Counted from the stretch's first letter, positions 8,823-17,984 are shown. The stretch: DNA of 64,000 nucleotides from Paenibacillus sp. MZ04-78.2 (GCF_024213375.1 NZ_JANAVJ010000001.1:1-64000); one strand, 5' to 3'. A program made the numbers and translations. The notes: generated from the sequence alone by a model not told the origin.

Positions 8823-8879
8823 TTGATATGTAACATTATTACGTATATTATTATATTGTGAGGAATTATATTACGTCAA
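8823..8879. promoter_or_regulatory. Overlapping divergent promoters with ATTACGT repeats
   Basis: Plus strand: TTGATA (8823-8828) and TATTAT (8846-8851), 17 apart, drive the regulator and nagA. Minus strand: TTGACG (8874-8879) and TATAAT (8850-8855), 18 apart, drive GH20. The heptamer ATTACGT occurs at 8838-8844 and 8870-8876, 32 bases apart (about three turns), a candidate operator pair for the RpiR protein. Confidence 0.6.
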
Positions 8880-8907
8880 TGAATAAATCACAAGCAGGTG
8901 AAGGTCA

Positions 8908-9759
8908 ATGAACAATGCCGGTTTATTGCTGCAAAGCATGCTCGATACACTGCATCCGGCTGAAAAACGGGTCGCCGAGTATATCCTGAAACACCAACAG
9001 CAAATTAGCCAAATTTCCGTGCAAAAGCTCGCCGAGGACACGGAAACCAGCGTAGCGACGGTCGCCCGGCTTGCCCAGCGCGCAGGCTTCAGCGGATACC
9101 GCGAATTAAAGTTCGCACTGCTTTCCGCTGTGACCGCCATTCCGAAGAATGACGATCATTTTGACGATATTCGTCCTGGCATGGAACCCACTCAAGTCAT
9201 CCGGCAGCTTACTTATTGGGCGAAGCAATGCATCGAGGATACGGCAATGGTCTTGTCCGCCGAACAGGTCGACCGGGCCGTTAGCGCGCTGCTGAACGCT
9301 TCAAAAACGGCTTTTTTCGGTGTAGGCAGCTCTTCTTTCGTCGCGATGGACGCCTCTTTCAAGTGGATTCGCCTGAACCGGTGGAGCTTTGTTTACAGCG
9401 ATCCTCAAGTCATGCTGCTTTCCGGCGTTATGCTTCAGCCGGGCGATGTGCTGGTTGCCATCTCCTATTCCGGCAAAACAAAGGAAACGCTCGAAGTGGC
9501 GGCGATGGCCAAGGAGCACGGGGCCACGGTGATCAGCATCACGCAGGTCGGCAACAATCCGCTTCATCAGATGGCGGATATCGGGCTTTGGGTCACGGCG
9601 ACCGAAGCGGGGATGAAACGGGGCGACATCGGTTCGCGTCTGGCGCAAACCCATGTGATCGATATTTTATACATGTCCATGATCAGCCGTAACTTTACCG
9701 ACGCCGTCATGCAGTTGGAAGAAACCTACACCATGGTGCGCCAAAAAAGGAAGGACTAG
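8908..9759 (+). CDS. MurR/RpiR-family transcriptional regulator with SIS domain
   Basis: The N-terminal HTH_6 domain (residues 1-75) contains LAEDTETSVATVARLAQRAG as the helix-turn-helix, and the C-terminal SIS sugar-phosphate domain (about 125-255) has FFGVGSSSFVAMD and the AISYSGKTKET loop. Proteins of this type sense phosphosugars such as GlcNAc-6-P or MurNAc-6-P. The gene starts 27 bases before nagA's start region and faces the GH20 gene, so it most likely controls both, with an amino-sugar phosphate as ligand. The length of 283 residues is normal. Confidence 0.92.
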   Translation: MNNAGLLLQSMLDTLHPAEKRVAEYILKHQQQISQISVQKLAEDTETSVATVARLAQRAGFSGYRELKFALLSAVTAIPKNDDHFDDIRPGMEPTQVIRQLTYWAKQCIEDTAMVLSAEQVDRAVSALLNASKTAFFGVGSSSFVAMDASFKWIRLNRWSFVYSDPQVMLLSGVMLQPGDVLVAISYSGKTKETLEVAAMAKEHGATVISITQVGNNPLHQMADIGLWVTATEAGMKRGDIGSRLAQTHVIDILYMSMISRNFTDAVMQLEETYTMVRQKRKD

Positions 9760-9785
9760 ACCGAGAGCAAATGGAGGCGTTGCAC

Positions 9786-11003
9786 ATGACGGAGCGCAAA
9801 CGGAGCGCCGGCCGGCTGGTGCTTAAAGGGACGATCCTCGACGGGAGCGGCAGGGAGCCTTTTAGCGGTTATGCCATCATCGAGCAAGGTAGGATCGCAG
9901 GGGTATTCCCCGAACAAGCAGCACCTGCGGAAGTTATGTCGCAGCTTGATTTTACCGACGCCTCCGTGCTTGATTTCGGCAAGGCATATCTGATTCCCGG
10001 CCTGATCGACATTCATCTTCACGGAGGCGCTGGCGCGGATGTGATGGACGGCAGCGCCGACAGCCTGATTCGGATGCTCCGCTACTATCTCGCCCATGGT
10101 ACAACCTCGATTCTCGCCACCACCCTGACGGCCCCGAAGCCGGATATTGATCGCGCGCTTGCCGCCACTTTTTCCATACAGCAAACGGAGCGCATCGGTC
10201 GGGTGATTCAAGGCGTTCATCTCGAAGGGCCGTTCCTCAGTCCCAAATGGCCGGGCGCCCAGCATCCGCAGTGGATCTGCAACCCGCAGACCGCATGGCT
10301 TCGCGAATGGACTTCCCGCTTCCCCGGATTCATTCGTATGCTGACGCTCGCCCCCGAACTGGAAGGAGCCCAAGAGGCTGTCGCTTATGCTTTGGAGCAA
10401 AATATCATCGCCGCTTGCGGACATTCCGACGCTACCTACGATCAGGTGCGGGCCGCAATCGGCTGGGGAATTTCCCACGCCGTCCACTGCTGCAATGCTA
10501 TGCGTCCGTTTCATCATCGCGAACCGGGGGTTGTAGGAGCGGTGCTTCTGCACGACGAGCTGAGCACCGAAATCAATGTAGACGGGTATCATCTGCATCC
10601 GGCGGCAGTGGAATTGATTTTAAGACTAAAGCGTGATCGCGTATGCTTAATTACGGATTCCATGCGCGCCGCGGGAATGACGGACGGCGTCTACCATTTG
10701 GCCGGACTGGAGGTTCACGTCAAGCAAGGGGCCGCCCGTTTTGACGACGGCACGATCGCCGGAAGCACCATTCCTTTGGTGCAATCGGTACGAAACCTCG
10801 TGCAGACGCACGGAAAATCGTTGCCGGAGGCGGTGAAGCATGCGACCTCGATTCCGGCGGGAATCGTAAAACTGCCCAACAAGGGACTTTTAAAAGCCGG
10901 GTACGATGCGGACCTTGTCGTGCTTGAGCCGGAGGGTCTGCAAGTGAAGCGTGTCATGCATGGCGGGGATTGGTTTGATCCCGAGACCCATGATTTTACC
11001 TAA
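9786..11003 (+). CDS. nagA: N-acetylglucosamine-6-phosphate deacetylase
   Basis: NagA converts GlcNAc-6-P to GlcN-6-P and acetate, the first cytoplasmic step of GlcNAc use. The metal-binding HLH is at 77-79 (IDIHLHGGAG), followed by HLEGPF with the metal-ligand Glu, CGHSDA, HCCNAMRPFHH and the catalytic-Asp segment LITDSMRAAG. I chose ATG 9786 because GGAGG lies eight bases upstream; the ATG at 9771 is part of that site. The 405-residue length fits. No nagB is present in the window, so the deaminase must be elsewhere. It follows the regulator gene by 26 bases. Confidence 0.95.
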   Translation: MTERKRSAGRLVLKGTILDGSGREPFSGYAIIEQGRIAGVFPEQAAPAEVMSQLDFTDASVLDFGKAYLIPGLIDIHLHGGAGADVMDGSADSLIRMLRYYLAHGTTSILATTLTAPKPDIDRALAATFSIQQTERIGRVIQGVHLEGPFLSPKWPGAQHPQWICNPQTAWLREWTSRFPGFIRMLTLAPELEGAQEAVAYALEQNIIAACGHSDATYDQVRAAIGWGISHAVHCCNAMRPFHHREPGVVGAVLLHDELSTEINVDGYHLHPAAVELILRLKRDRVCLITDSMRAAGMTDGVYHLAGLEVHVKQGAARFDDGTIAGSTIPLVQSVRNLVQTHGKSLPEAVKHATSIPAGIVKLPNKGLLKAGYDADLVVLEPEGLQVKRVMHGGDWFDPETHDFT

Positions 11004-11053
11004 ACGGGAAGAAGCATAAGTTCACAAGCGTTCATTTCAGGGAGGGGTTCGCT

Positions 11054-11797
11054 TTGAAATCCATTGGTGTCATTCAGTCCATTTACCGTTATCCCGTGAA
11101 GTCCTTTCAGGGAGAGCGCCTGACCGCGGTCGATATCGAGCGATACGGATTATACGGAGACAGAGGGTACGCTTTTATCGATCATACGCGTTCAACCGAT
11201 GCTTCCCGGTCCAACAAGAAGCTGAACGCCAAATTTGTTCCAAAGCTGCTCGCGTACTCCAGCAAATACGTCGCCGGCAGATCGGACAACGAATTTCCGC
11301 CAATACAGGTAACGGCCCCCGACGGCCGGGTATTTCAATGGGATGAGGAGCTTTTTGAAGAAATTCGGACCGTCGTTTCTCCGCGTGAAATTTCTCCCCG
11401 GAAGTATTCGCCTGAGCATGACGACCTGCTGGGAGTTGATGAAGCAAGCATTTTGATTGCCACGGACGTTTCTCTGGCCGAGCTGGAAAAAATCATTGGC
11501 GTGGAAACCGACATGCGCAGGTTCAGGCCCAACCTCGTCATTCGTTATGACGAACCGCAGCCCTTTGAGGAATTTGATTGGATCGGGAAAACCGTCCAAA
11601 TCGGGGGTACGAAACTGGAGATATACAAAAAATGCCATCGATGCAGTATGGTGAACGTAGATCCGGACCACAACACCGTCAACCCAGCCTTCCTAAAACA
11701 TATTGCCAAGCATCTGGATGCCTGCTTTGGGGTATATGCCAGAGTCATTCGGACCGGAACCGTTACGGTTGACGATCCTGTGTATTTGCTCGACTAA
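11054..11797 (+). CDS. MOSC-domain protein
   Basis: The N-terminal MOSC_N beta barrel begins IGVIQSIYRYPVKSFQGE, and the C-terminal MOSC core ends with the conserved Cys in KKCHRCSMVNVDP near 195-207. MOSC domains are found in molybdenum-cofactor sulfurases and in YiiM/YcbX-type proteins that detoxify N-hydroxylated compounds; the cysteine is thought to bind sulfur or the molybdenum ligand. The TTG start is supported by GGGAGGGG eight bases upstream. It is 50 bases after nagA and may be read from the same promoter, though a functional link is not apparent. Confidence 0.88.
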   Translation: MKSIGVIQSIYRYPVKSFQGERLTAVDIERYGLYGDRGYAFIDHTRSTDASRSNKKLNAKFVPKLLAYSSKYVAGRSDNEFPPIQVTAPDGRVFQWDEELFEEIRTVVSPREISPRKYSPEHDDLLGVDEASILIATDVSLAELEKIIGVETDMRRFRPNLVIRYDEPQPFEEFDWIGKTVQIGGTKLEIYKKCHRCSMVNVDPDHNTVNPAFLKHIAKHLDACFGVYARVIRTGTVTVDDPVYLLD

Positions 11798-11800
11798 ATT

Positions 11801-11843
11801 TCAAATGAAAAAGAGCGATTCGTTTCTTTACGAATTCGCTCTT
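11801..11843 (-). terminator. Terminator between rbgA and the MOSC gene
   Basis: Arms 11811-11822 and 11831-11843 (AAGAGCGATTCG and its near complement with one bulge). On the minus strand the stem is followed by CTTTTTC, so it mainly stops the rbgA transcript, but its place directly after the MOSC stop suggests two-way use. Confidence 0.65.
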
Positions 11844-11955
11844 GCAGGATAAATTTTATATCGTTTCCGATGCGCGCTGTGCCACTCACAGCGCGCTTTT
11901 CGGCGTTTATGAACAGTTAGACTTTGTGCTGCTTTCGAAGGCTGCTCATTCATTG

Positions 11956-12834
11956 TCAGGTTGTGACGGCATCGCCAGGCGCTTCGAGACTAATGCGTCC
12001 CAGCTTGCCTGCCCTCAGTTCGCGCAGAATGGCGAGCGAAGCCTTCTCCAGATCTACCCGTCCTCCGCTCATCAGGGCGCCGCGCTTACGGCCTACGGCT
12101 TCCATCAGAGCGACAATCGCATCCGTGTCTCCCGGGTCTTGCGGAATCTCTTCCACGTCGAAACGTTCTTTGACCGCTTGTGGATAATGCTGGGTCAAAT
12201 AACGCATGGCGAACAGAGCAATTTCCTCCACCTGCAAAATCTCTTCCTTGATCGCTCCGGTCGCTGCCAAGCGAAAACCGACCAACTGATCTTCGAACTT
12301 CGGCCACAAAATCCCGGGCGTATCGAGCAGCTCCATCTCCGTGCCGACCTTAATCCACTGCTGACCTTTGGTTACCCCCGGCTTGTCTCCGGTTGCGGCG
12401 ATTTTACGTCCGGCCATCCGGTTGATCAGGGTCGATTTTCCGACGTTCGGAATCCCGACGATCAATGCGCGGATCGCTCTCGGATTCATCCCTTTGCGCA
12501 GCTGCGCCTGAATTTTTTCCGACAGCAGTTCCTTGCTGCGCTGCATAATTTCTTTCACCGGATTGCCGCCTACGGAATCGATCGGGATCGCTTTCAACCC
12601 TTTTTCCGCGAAAAACTCCATCCACCGCCGGGTAACCTCCGGGTCCGCCAAATCGTGTTTGTTCAGCAGAACCAAACGCGGTTTATTTTGCAAAATTTCA
12701 TCGATCATCGGGTTTCGGCTGGATAACGGTACCCGCGCGTCCAAAAGCTCGATCGCCATATCAATCAGCTTCAGCTTCTCTTGGATTTGCCGCCTTGCCC
12801 GTGTCATGTGACCCGGAAACCATTGGATCGTCAT
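11956..12834 (-). CDS. rbgA: Ribosome biogenesis GTPase RbgA (YlqF)
   Basis: RbgA is a circularly permuted GTPase that completes the late 50S subunit. The G motifs come in permuted order: NKHD (G4) near 61, then GIPNVGKST (G1) near 125 and DTPG (G3) near 173. The start is ATG 12834 ([10 protein letters not shown], matching the family) with GAGGTGA upstream; a GTG three codons earlier lies inside the ribosome site. It lies between lepB and an accessory block, whereas in B. subtilis rnhB follows directly. Confidence 0.97.
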   Translation of the reverse strand: MTIQWFPGHMTRARRQIQEKLKLIDMAIELLDARVPLSSRNPMIDEILQNKPRLVLLNKHDLADPEVTRRWMEFFAEKGLKAIPIDSVGGNPVKEIMQRSKELLSEKIQAQLRKGMNPRAIRALIVGIPNVGKSTLINRMAGRKIAATGDKPGVTKGQQWIKVGTEMELLDTPGILWPKFEDQLVGFRLAATGAIKEEILQVEEIALFAMRYLTQHYPQAVKERFDVEEIPQDPGDTDAIVALMEAVGRKRGALMSGGRVDLEKASLAILRELRAGKLGRISLEAPGDAVTT

Positions 12835-12857
12835 CTGAGTCACCTCAATCTGTTTAC

Positions 12858-13454
12858 CTACTGCCGGTTCGGACTGTTGAAATGAACCAGGCTGATTTTA
12901 TTGAACGGCCAGAATATCAAGTCGGCACGTCCGACAATTTTATCATAATTGACAAAGCCTACAGACGGGTCGCGGCTATCTGAGCTGTTCGAACGGTTGT
13001 CGCCCATCACGAATACGCTGCCCTCGGGGACTGTTTGCTCCGGGAAATTTCTTGTGTTATAGGGTCTCCCTTCCGAGGCGGCTTTATCCAGCGCCGGCTT
13101 CAGATAGGTTTCGTCCACCAATTGGTTGTCCACATACACCTTGTCGCCTTCGACTTTAACCTTCTGGCCCGGCAAGGCAATAACGCGCTTTATGTAATCT
13201 TTATCCTTGGATGCATGAAACACGACGACTTCCCCGTGCTTCGGTTTCCCGAACTTGTAAATAAACTTATTGACGATGAGCCGCTCTGCCGTATAGAAAT
13301 TCGGCTCCATGGAAGGCCCTTCCACAATGAACGGGGCGAAAACGAGCCAGCGTATAAAAAACACGAGGGCCGCCGCAATCAGCAGCGCTTTGATCCATTC
13401 CCAAGCTTCGTTTTTGACGGGATTCGTTTTTTCTACGGTTTGATCCTGCTCCAT
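12858..13454 (-). CDS. lepB: Type I signal peptidase
   Basis: Leader peptidase cleaves signal peptides of secreted proteins on the outer face of the membrane. With the ATG at 13454 (AGGAAAG upstream) the protein has 198 residues: a short cytoplasmic tail, one membrane segment (about 20-42), catalytic Ser48 in EGPSMEPN, the general base Lys89 in [11 protein letters not shown], and the GDNR box with SSDSRDPS near 165-178. It lies between rplS and rbgA, an order common in Paenibacillus, and follows a hairpin that may reduce its transcription relative to rplS. Confidence 0.96.
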   Translation of the reverse strand: MEQDQTVEKTNPVKNEAWEWIKALLIAAALVFFIRWLVFAPFIVEGPSMEPNFYTAERLIVNKFIYKFGKPKHGEVVVFHASKDKDYIKRVIALPGQKVKVEGDKVYVDNQLVDETYLKPALDKAASEGRPYNTRNFPEQTVPEGSVFVMGDNRSNSSDSRDPSVGFVNYDKIVGRADLIFWPFNKISLVHFNSPNRQ

Positions 13455-13483
13455 TAGCTTTCCTGCCCTTTCGCCAGAGTGGG

Positions 13484-13523
13484 TAAAAAACGAAAAGGGA
13501 CTTGGTGTGCAAGCCCCTTTGTT
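13484..13523 (-). terminator. Terminator/attenuator between rplS and lepB
   Basis: GGGGCTTG (read on the minus strand) pairs across a small loop with CAAGTCCC, flanked by A/T pairs, and is followed by CGTTTTTTACCC. It lies directly after the rplS stop and would terminate or attenuate transcription before lepB. Confidence 0.7.
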
Positions 13524-13527
13524 TTCG

Positions 13528-13869
13528 TTAACGAATCTCTTTAATTCTTGCTGCCTTACCGCGCAGACCGCGAAGATAATAGAGCTTCGCGCGACGGACT
13601 TTACCACGGCGAGCCACTTCAATCTTATCGATCTTCGGAGTATGAATCGGGAACGTTCTCTCAACGCCGACACCGTAAGAAATTTTTCTTACTGTGAACG
13701 TTTCGCTGATTCCGCCGCCGCGGCGCTTAATAACAACGCCCTCGAACAGCTGGACACGCTCGCGCGAACCCTCGATAACCTTAACGTACACTTTCAAAGT
13801 GTCGCCAGGACGAAAGCTCGGAATGTCGCTGCGCAGTTGTTCCTTTGTAATCTCTTGGATCAAGTTCAT
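13528..13869 (-). CDS. rplS: 50S ribosomal protein L19
   Basis: L19 sits at the 30S-50S interface. The 113-residue protein has the conserved [18 protein letters not shown] start, the [16 protein letters not shown] centre and a basic C-terminus ([18 protein letters not shown]). AAGGAGGGAG provides a strong ribosome site. A separate promoter and a long structured leader precede it, so expression is uncoupled from trmD upstream, probably by feedback through L19. Confidence 0.98.
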   Translation of the reverse strand: MNLIQEITKEQLRSDIPSFRPGDTLKVYVKVIEGSRERVQLFEGVVIKRRGGGISETFTVRKISYGVGVERTFPIHTPKIDKIEVARRGKVRRAKLYYLRGLRGKAARIKEIR

Positions 13870-14013
13870 GGATGACTCCCTCCTTCCACACAGGTGTTCA
13901 TGCCGCTGCTATTAGATGTCGGTTCTTTGATGTCACGCGCAGAGGACCACCGTATTCAAGCAAATTGCCACAACGTTATATATATTAGCATAAGTTCGAG
14001 GGAAACACAACCA
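13870..14013 (-). promoter_or_regulatory. rplS promoter and candidate L19 leader RNA
   Basis: On the minus strand TTGTGT (14005-14010) and an extended -10, TGCTAATAT (hexamer 13982-13987), are 17 bases apart. The ~105-base leader that follows contains ACACCTGTGTGG before the ribosome site and the segment GGTGGTCCTCTGC. Low-GC Gram-positives carry a conserved L19 leader at this place; I assign it by position and these segments, not by a covariance search. Confidence 0.55.
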
Positions 14014-14143
14014 GTTCTTTGCCGAAAGATGAAGGATTGTTCCATTTTTTGCAAATTGATCCGTTCATGCCGGATGCTTGGCGATGTCTTCCAGAGTCAC
14101 ATTATTCCCATTACAACAAAAATGTATTCCATCCTCCAAGTTT

Positions 14144-14192
14144 AAAAAACCGTCTTGGCTCATGCTTCTACGCATGACGCAAAACGGTTTTT
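14144..14192 (-). terminator. Intrinsic terminator after trmD
   Basis: AAAACCGT and ACGGTTTT enclose an inner CATGC/GCATG hairpin (14161-14176), followed on the minus strand by TTTTTTAAAC. It closes the rpsP-khpA-rimM-trmD unit. The bases from here to the rplS promoter show nothing else. Confidence 0.8.
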
Positions 14193-14203
14193 CCTGAGGT
14201 CCG

Positions 14204-14971
14204 TCATTCCGGTTTACCCGGGACATCCCGCCCTGAACGCTCCTGTGCTTCCCATTCGTCAAGCCAGCGGCGTTCTTTAGGCGTAAGCTCGATCCCTGCC
14301 AGCAAATCCGGACGTTTCCTCCATGTGCGCTCCAGCGACTGCTTTCTGCGCCATTCCTCGATATTCCCATGGTGGCCGGAGATCAGCACGTCGGGAACCT
14401 CCCAGCCGCGGAAATTCGCGGGTCGGGTATAATGAGGGTATTCCAGCAGGCCGGTGCTGAACGAATCCGTTACCGCCGACGTTTCGTTCCCCAGCACGCC
14501 GGGAAGCAAACGTACGACGCTGTCGATCACGACCATCGCCGGTAGCTCTCCCCCGGTCAGCACATAATCGCCGATGGACAGCTCGTCTGTCACCAAATGC
14601 TCGCGGATTCGCTCGTCATAGCCTTCGTAGTGTCCGCAGATAAAGATCAAATGCCGTTCTGCCGCAAGCTCCTCGGCTTTTTTCTGTGAGAACGACTCGC
14701 CCTGAGGACACATCAGGATCACGCGGGGCTTCGATTCCAGACCGGAGGTTACATCTTCAACCGCAGCGAACAGCGGTTCCGGCTTTAGCACCATTCCGCC
14801 GCCGCCCCCGTACGGATAGTCGTCCACCGTATTGTGCTTGTTATTCGCGTAGTCCCGGAAATTGACCGTATTTAGCCCGACTAAACCTTTTTCCCGTGCC
14901 TTCCCCAAAATACTCGAAGTAAACACCCCGTCGAACATCGCTGGAAAAAGCGTCAGCACATCGATTCTCAT
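14204..14971 (-). CDS. trmD: tRNA (guanine-37-N1)-methyltransferase
   Basis: TrmD methylates G37 next to the anticodon with S-adenosylmethionine and prevents +1 frameshifting. The SPOUT fold is evident from the [13 protein letters not shown] start, [15 protein letters not shown] near 58, the deep-knot segment [24 protein letters not shown], and the C-terminal tRNA-binding domain ending in RRWLDEWE. It overlaps rimM by four bases (ATGA), indicating coupled translation. 255 residues is typical. Confidence 0.98.
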   Translation of the reverse strand: MRIDVLTLFPAMFDGVFTSSILGKAREKGLVGLNTVNFRDYANNKHNTVDDYPYGGGGGMVLKPEPLFAAVEDVTSGLESKPRVILMCPQGESFSQKKAEELAAERHLIFICGHYEGYDERIREHLVTDELSIGDYVLTGGELPAMVVIDSVVRLLPGVLGNETSAVTDSFSTGLLEYPHYTRPANFRGWEVPDVLISGHHGNIEEWRRKQSLERTWRKRPDLLAGIELTPKERRWLDEWEAQERSGRDVPGKPE

Positions 14972-15492
14972 AGGTCAAGCAAGCCTTCCATCAGGCGGAC
15001 CGTAACCTTCTTCGCGGTTACGTCGACGTTCAGCACGACATCGTCGATATAAGGAAGCAGCAGCGGTTTACCTGCTGGACGATTGACGACCCATACGTCA
15101 TTTGCCCCAGGCGACAAAATTTCCGAGATCGTACCCAGCTCTTCGCCTTCTTCCGTGACGACGGTACAGCCGAGTATTTCGTGGTAGTAATACTCGTCTT
15201 CGGGAAGTTCGGACAAGTATTGTTCTTCGACTTTTAACAGCCAGCCTTTATATTTTTCCACTTCGTTGATGTTCGTGAAGCCTTGGAATTTGATGATGAA
15301 CATGTTTTTTTGCTCACGGGCCGCTTCTACCGTAACGGAGAGCTGCGTCCCTTGCTCGGGATGAACAAATACGAGCTTGCTGCCTTTGGCAAAGCGCTCG
15401 TCCGGAAAATGCGTTTCCGGGACGATCTTAAGCTCGCCGCGGATACCATGCGTGTTCACAATTTTTCCAACCGTATACAACTTTTCGCTCAT
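14968..15492 (-). CDS. rimM: Ribosome maturation factor RimM
   Basis: RimM binds S19 and helps assemble the 30S head domain. The N-terminal barrel carries [16 protein letters not shown] (residues 7-22), followed by the KGWLLKVEE segment and the C-terminal PRC-barrel with [12 protein letters not shown]. The 174 residues match the family. GGGAGGGTCC lies directly ahead of the ATG. It shares a four-base overlap with trmD and is separated from khpA by a palindromic hairpin. Confidence 0.97.
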   Translation of the reverse strand: MSEKLYTVGKIVNTHGIRGELKIVPETHFPDERFAKGSKLVFVHPEQGTQLSVTVEAAREQKNMFIIKFQGFTNINEVEKYKGWLLKVEEQYLSELPEDEYYYHEILGCTVVTEEGEELGTISEILSPGANDVWVVNRPAGKPLLLPYIDDVVLNVDVTAKKVTVRLMEGLLDL

Positions 15493-15530
15493 AGGACCCT
15501 CCCGGGTTTGGAATAGGAGCTTATAGGAAG

Positions 15531-15560
15531 AGAAAAGAGTTAGGAGCAGCTCCTAACTCT
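15531..15560 (-). terminator. Perfect hairpin between khpA and rimM (attenuator-like)
   Basis: AGAGTTAGGAG (15536-15546) and its exact complement (15550-15560) enclose a three-base loop; on the minus strand TTTTCTCTTCC follows. This could partly terminate transcription or stabilise the upstream rpsP-khpA message. Confidence 0.55.
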
Positions 15561-15570
15561 CATGTTTCCC

Positions 15571-15801
15571 TTATGACACGATTTCAACCGAAACGCGTTT
15601 CGGTTCTTTCACTGCAGCGGATGTGACTACGGTGCGGAGCGCCTTGGCAATCCGTCCTTGCTTGCCGATTACTTTGCCGACATCGTCGGGGTGTACCGAC
15701 AGCTCAAACGTAATGCTGCGGTCGTCCTCGGCCGTATTCACGCGTACTTCTTCAGGATGATCCACCAACGCCTTGGCGATAACGGTAATAAGATCCTTCA
15801 T
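15571..15801 (-). CDS. khpA: KH-domain RNA-binding protein KhpA (YlqC)
   Basis: This 76-residue protein is one KH domain with the GKQGRIAKALR version of the GxxG loop (residues 42-52, GKQG). KhpA forms a complex with KhpB (Jag) and affects cell-wall growth and small-RNA function in Firmicutes. It has its usual place between rpsP and rimM, with GGAGGGTACG ahead of the ATG. Confidence 0.95.
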   Translation of the reverse strand: MKDLITVIAKALVDHPEEVRVNTAEDDRSITFELSVHPDDVGKVIGKQGRIAKALRTVVTSAAVKEPKRVSVEIVS

Positions 15802-15823
15802 CGTACCCTCCGAATCTTACAGA

Positions 15824-16096
15824 TTACTTCTGCAGTTTAGACTCGTGAAATTTTGTCAAAATGCCAGCTTTGCTGAACAGGCTGCGAACCGTATCGGAAG
15901 CTTGCGCACCGTTTTGGAGCCATTTCAGTGCTTTTTCCTCGTCGATATTCACAACGGCTGGTTGAGCAACCGGATTGTAAGTGCCAATTTCTTCAATGAA
16001 GCGACCGTCACGCGGGGAACGGGAATCCGAAACCACCACGCGGTAGAAAGGAGCTTTGTGAGCGCCCATACGCTTCAGACGAATGCGAGTTGCCAT
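15824..16096 (-). CDS. rpsP: 30S ribosomal protein S16
   Basis: S16 binds 16S rRNA early in 30S assembly. The start [22 protein letters not shown] and the middle IEEIGTYNP are the family signature; 90 residues is the usual length. It follows ffh by 37 bases and opens the rpsP-khpA-rimM-trmD group. Confidence 0.98.
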   Translation of the reverse strand: MATRIRLKRMGAHKAPFYRVVVSDSRSPRDGRFIEEIGTYNPVAQPAVVNIDEEKALKWLQNGAQASDTVRSLFSKAGILTKFHESKLQK

Positions 16097-16133
16097 GTAA
16101 TCACCTCCCCAATAGAGTTAAACATCGTATATC

Positions 16134-17501
16134 TCAAAACGGGAATTTCATCCCGCGTCCGAGCTTCTTGAGGTTCTTCAGCTGCTTGGACCCTTTGGGT
16201 CCCATCATGCCGGAGAACTGCTTCATCATCTTGCGCATATCTTCGAACTGCTTGATAAACCGATTGACATCCTGCACGGAATTGCCGCTGCCCGCAGCCA
16301 AGCGCTTACGCCGGCTCGGATTGAGCAGATCCGGATTTTGCCGTTCTTCTTTCGTCATCGACTTGACGATCGCAGCGACGCGAGCCATTTGCTTATCGTC
16401 GACCTTGACGTCCTTCATGCCCTTGATCTTGCCTGCGCCCGGCAACATGTCGAGCAATTGGTCCAGCGGACCCAGCTTCTTAACCTGCTCCATCTGCTCC
16501 AGGAAGTCGTCAAACGTGAATTCCGCGGTACGCATCTTGCGTTCCATTTCCTTCGCCTTGTCGGCGTCGATGCTCGCTTGCGCTTTCTCGATCAGCGTGA
16601 GCATATCGCCCATACCGAGAATCCGCGAAGCCATCCGTTCCGGGTGGAACGGTTCAAGCGCATCCATCTTCTCGCCCATGGCAGCAAACTTGATCGGGCA
16701 GCCGGTAACGGCTTTGACCGAAATCGCCGCTCCCCCGCGCGTATCGCCGTCGAGCTTCGTCAGCACGACGCCCGTCAGCTCAAGCTGCTTATGGAAGCTT
16801 TCGGCTACGTTGACCGCGTCTTGTCCGGTCATCGCGTCGACCACCAGCAAAATCTCGTCGGGGCTGACCGCTTCGACAATTTGCTTCAATTCTTCCATCA
16901 AGCTTTCATCGATGTGAAGACGGCCCGCCGTATCAACGATCAAATAGTCGTTGTTATGATCCTTCGCATGCTGCAGCGCCTGCTTCGCAATGTCGACCGG
17001 GCTTACTTTGTCGCCCAGCGAAAACACCGGGACCTTCAACTGCTCGCCCAGCACTTGAAGCTGTTTGATCGCAGCCGGACGGTAGATGTCCGCCGCCGCA
17101 AGCAGCGGCCTGTGGTTCTGCTGGAGCAGCAGCTTCGCAAGCTTGCCGGTCGTCGTCGTTTTCCCTGCGCCCTGCAGACCGACCATCATAATGACCGTCG
17201 GCGGCTTGTTCGCCCGCGCCAGCTTGCTCTGCGTCCCGCCCATCAAGGCCGTCAGCTCTTTATTTACAATATCGACGACAACCATCGCCGGGGTAAAGCT
17301 TTGCAGCACTTCTTGTCCGATCGCCCGTTCCTTCACCTTAGCGATGAATTCCTTGACGACCTTAAAGTTGACATCCGCCTCAAGGAGCGCAAGCCGTACT
17401 TCCCGCAGCGCTTCGTTTACATCGTCCTCGGTCAGCTTGCCTTTTCCTCTTAGCTTACTGAATACACTTTGCAGCCGGCTGGATAGTCCTTCGAATGCCA
17501 C
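16134..17501 (-). CDS. ffh: Signal recognition particle protein Ffh
   Basis: Ffh binds signal peptides and SRP RNA and pairs with FtsY to target proteins to the membrane. The N domain (1-90) leads to a GTPase with GLQGAGKTTTTGKLAKLL near 107, DTAGRLHID near 188 and TKLDGDTRGGA near 246; the methionine-rich M domain follows (about 310-455), ending MKQFSGMMGPKG and a basic tail. 455 residues is typical. It is co-transcribed with ylxM from a good vegetative promoter at 17937-17965. Confidence 0.98.
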   Translation of the reverse strand: MAFEGLSSRLQSVFSKLRGKGKLTEDDVNEALREVRLALLEADVNFKVVKEFIAKVKERAIGQEVLQSFTPAMVVVDIVNKELTALMGGTQSKLARANKPPTVIMMVGLQGAGKTTTTGKLAKLLLQQNHRPLLAAADIYRPAAIKQLQVLGEQLKVPVFSLGDKVSPVDIAKQALQHAKDHNNDYLIVDTAGRLHIDESLMEELKQIVEAVSPDEILLVVDAMTGQDAVNVAESFHKQLELTGVVLTKLDGDTRGGAAISVKAVTGCPIKFAAMGEKMDALEPFHPERMASRILGMGDMLTLIEKAQASIDADKAKEMERKMRTAEFTFDDFLEQMEQVKKLGPLDQLLDMLPGAGKIKGMKDVKVDDKQMARVAAIVKSMTKEERQNPDLLNPSRRKRLAAGSGNSVQDVNRFIKQFEDMRKMMKQFSGMMGPKGSKQLKNLKKLGRGMKFPF

Positions 17502-17532
17502 AGGTCGTCACCACCTTCCGGAGGGAATTAAG

Positions 17533-17883
17533 TTAGTCCAATTCGTTAAGCTTTTCCATGACGGCCTGAATCTCCGAGCGCCCAGGCTCTGGCAGACCGT
17601 CGCTAAGCGCCTCCAACTGCCGCAGGAGCCGCTGCCGTTCTTCATGCTTCTCCAGAAGCCGCAGCTTGCCTTCGTATTCCTCAAGCACGGATTCGGCCCG
17701 TTTAATATGTTCGTAAACCGCTTGACGGCTGATGCTGAATTCCGATGCGATCTCGCCAAGCGAATAATCGTCGTGAAAATAATGCTTCAAAAACATTTGC
17801 TGCTTTTCCGTCAACAACCGCTCATAGAAATCGAACAACAGATTAATCCGATTCGTCTTTTGAAGGGCATTTTCCTCCGTCAT
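17533..17883 (-). CDS. ylxM: YlxM family SRP-associated helix-turn-helix protein
   Basis: The ATG at 17883 has GGGGGTGAGG five bases ahead, giving 116 residues. A sigma-70 region-4-like helix-turn-helix is seen in [21 protein letters not shown] (about 37-57), after a short conserved helix [15 protein letters not shown]. YlxM stimulates SRP GTPase cycles in streptococci and is always found before ffh. It should bind the SRP complex and not DNA. Confidence 0.95.
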   Translation of the reverse strand: MTEENALQKTNRINLLFDFYERLLTEKQQMFLKHYFHDDYSLGEIASEFSISRQAVYEHIKRAESVLEEYEGKLRLLEKHEERQRLLRQLEALSDGLPEPGRSEIQAVMEKLNELD

Positions 17884-17936
17884 TCGTGCCTCACCCCCGT
17901 TAAGGTAAAACACTTTACAGCAAATCAACCTCACTT

Positions 17937-17965
17937 ATCATACTGAAATTGAATGGGGATGTCAA
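17937..17965 (-). promoter_or_regulatory. Vegetative promoter of the ylxM-ffh operon
   Basis: Consensus TTGACA (17960-17965) and TATGAT (17937-17942) lie exactly 17 bases apart on the minus strand, about 50 bases before the ylxM start. Confidence 0.8.
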
Positions 17966-17984
17966 GCTTTTCTCCTTGTCAGGC

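Noticed and set aside
16338-17453. 371-codon plus-strand open frame
   Set aside because: Antisense to ffh with shadow composition.
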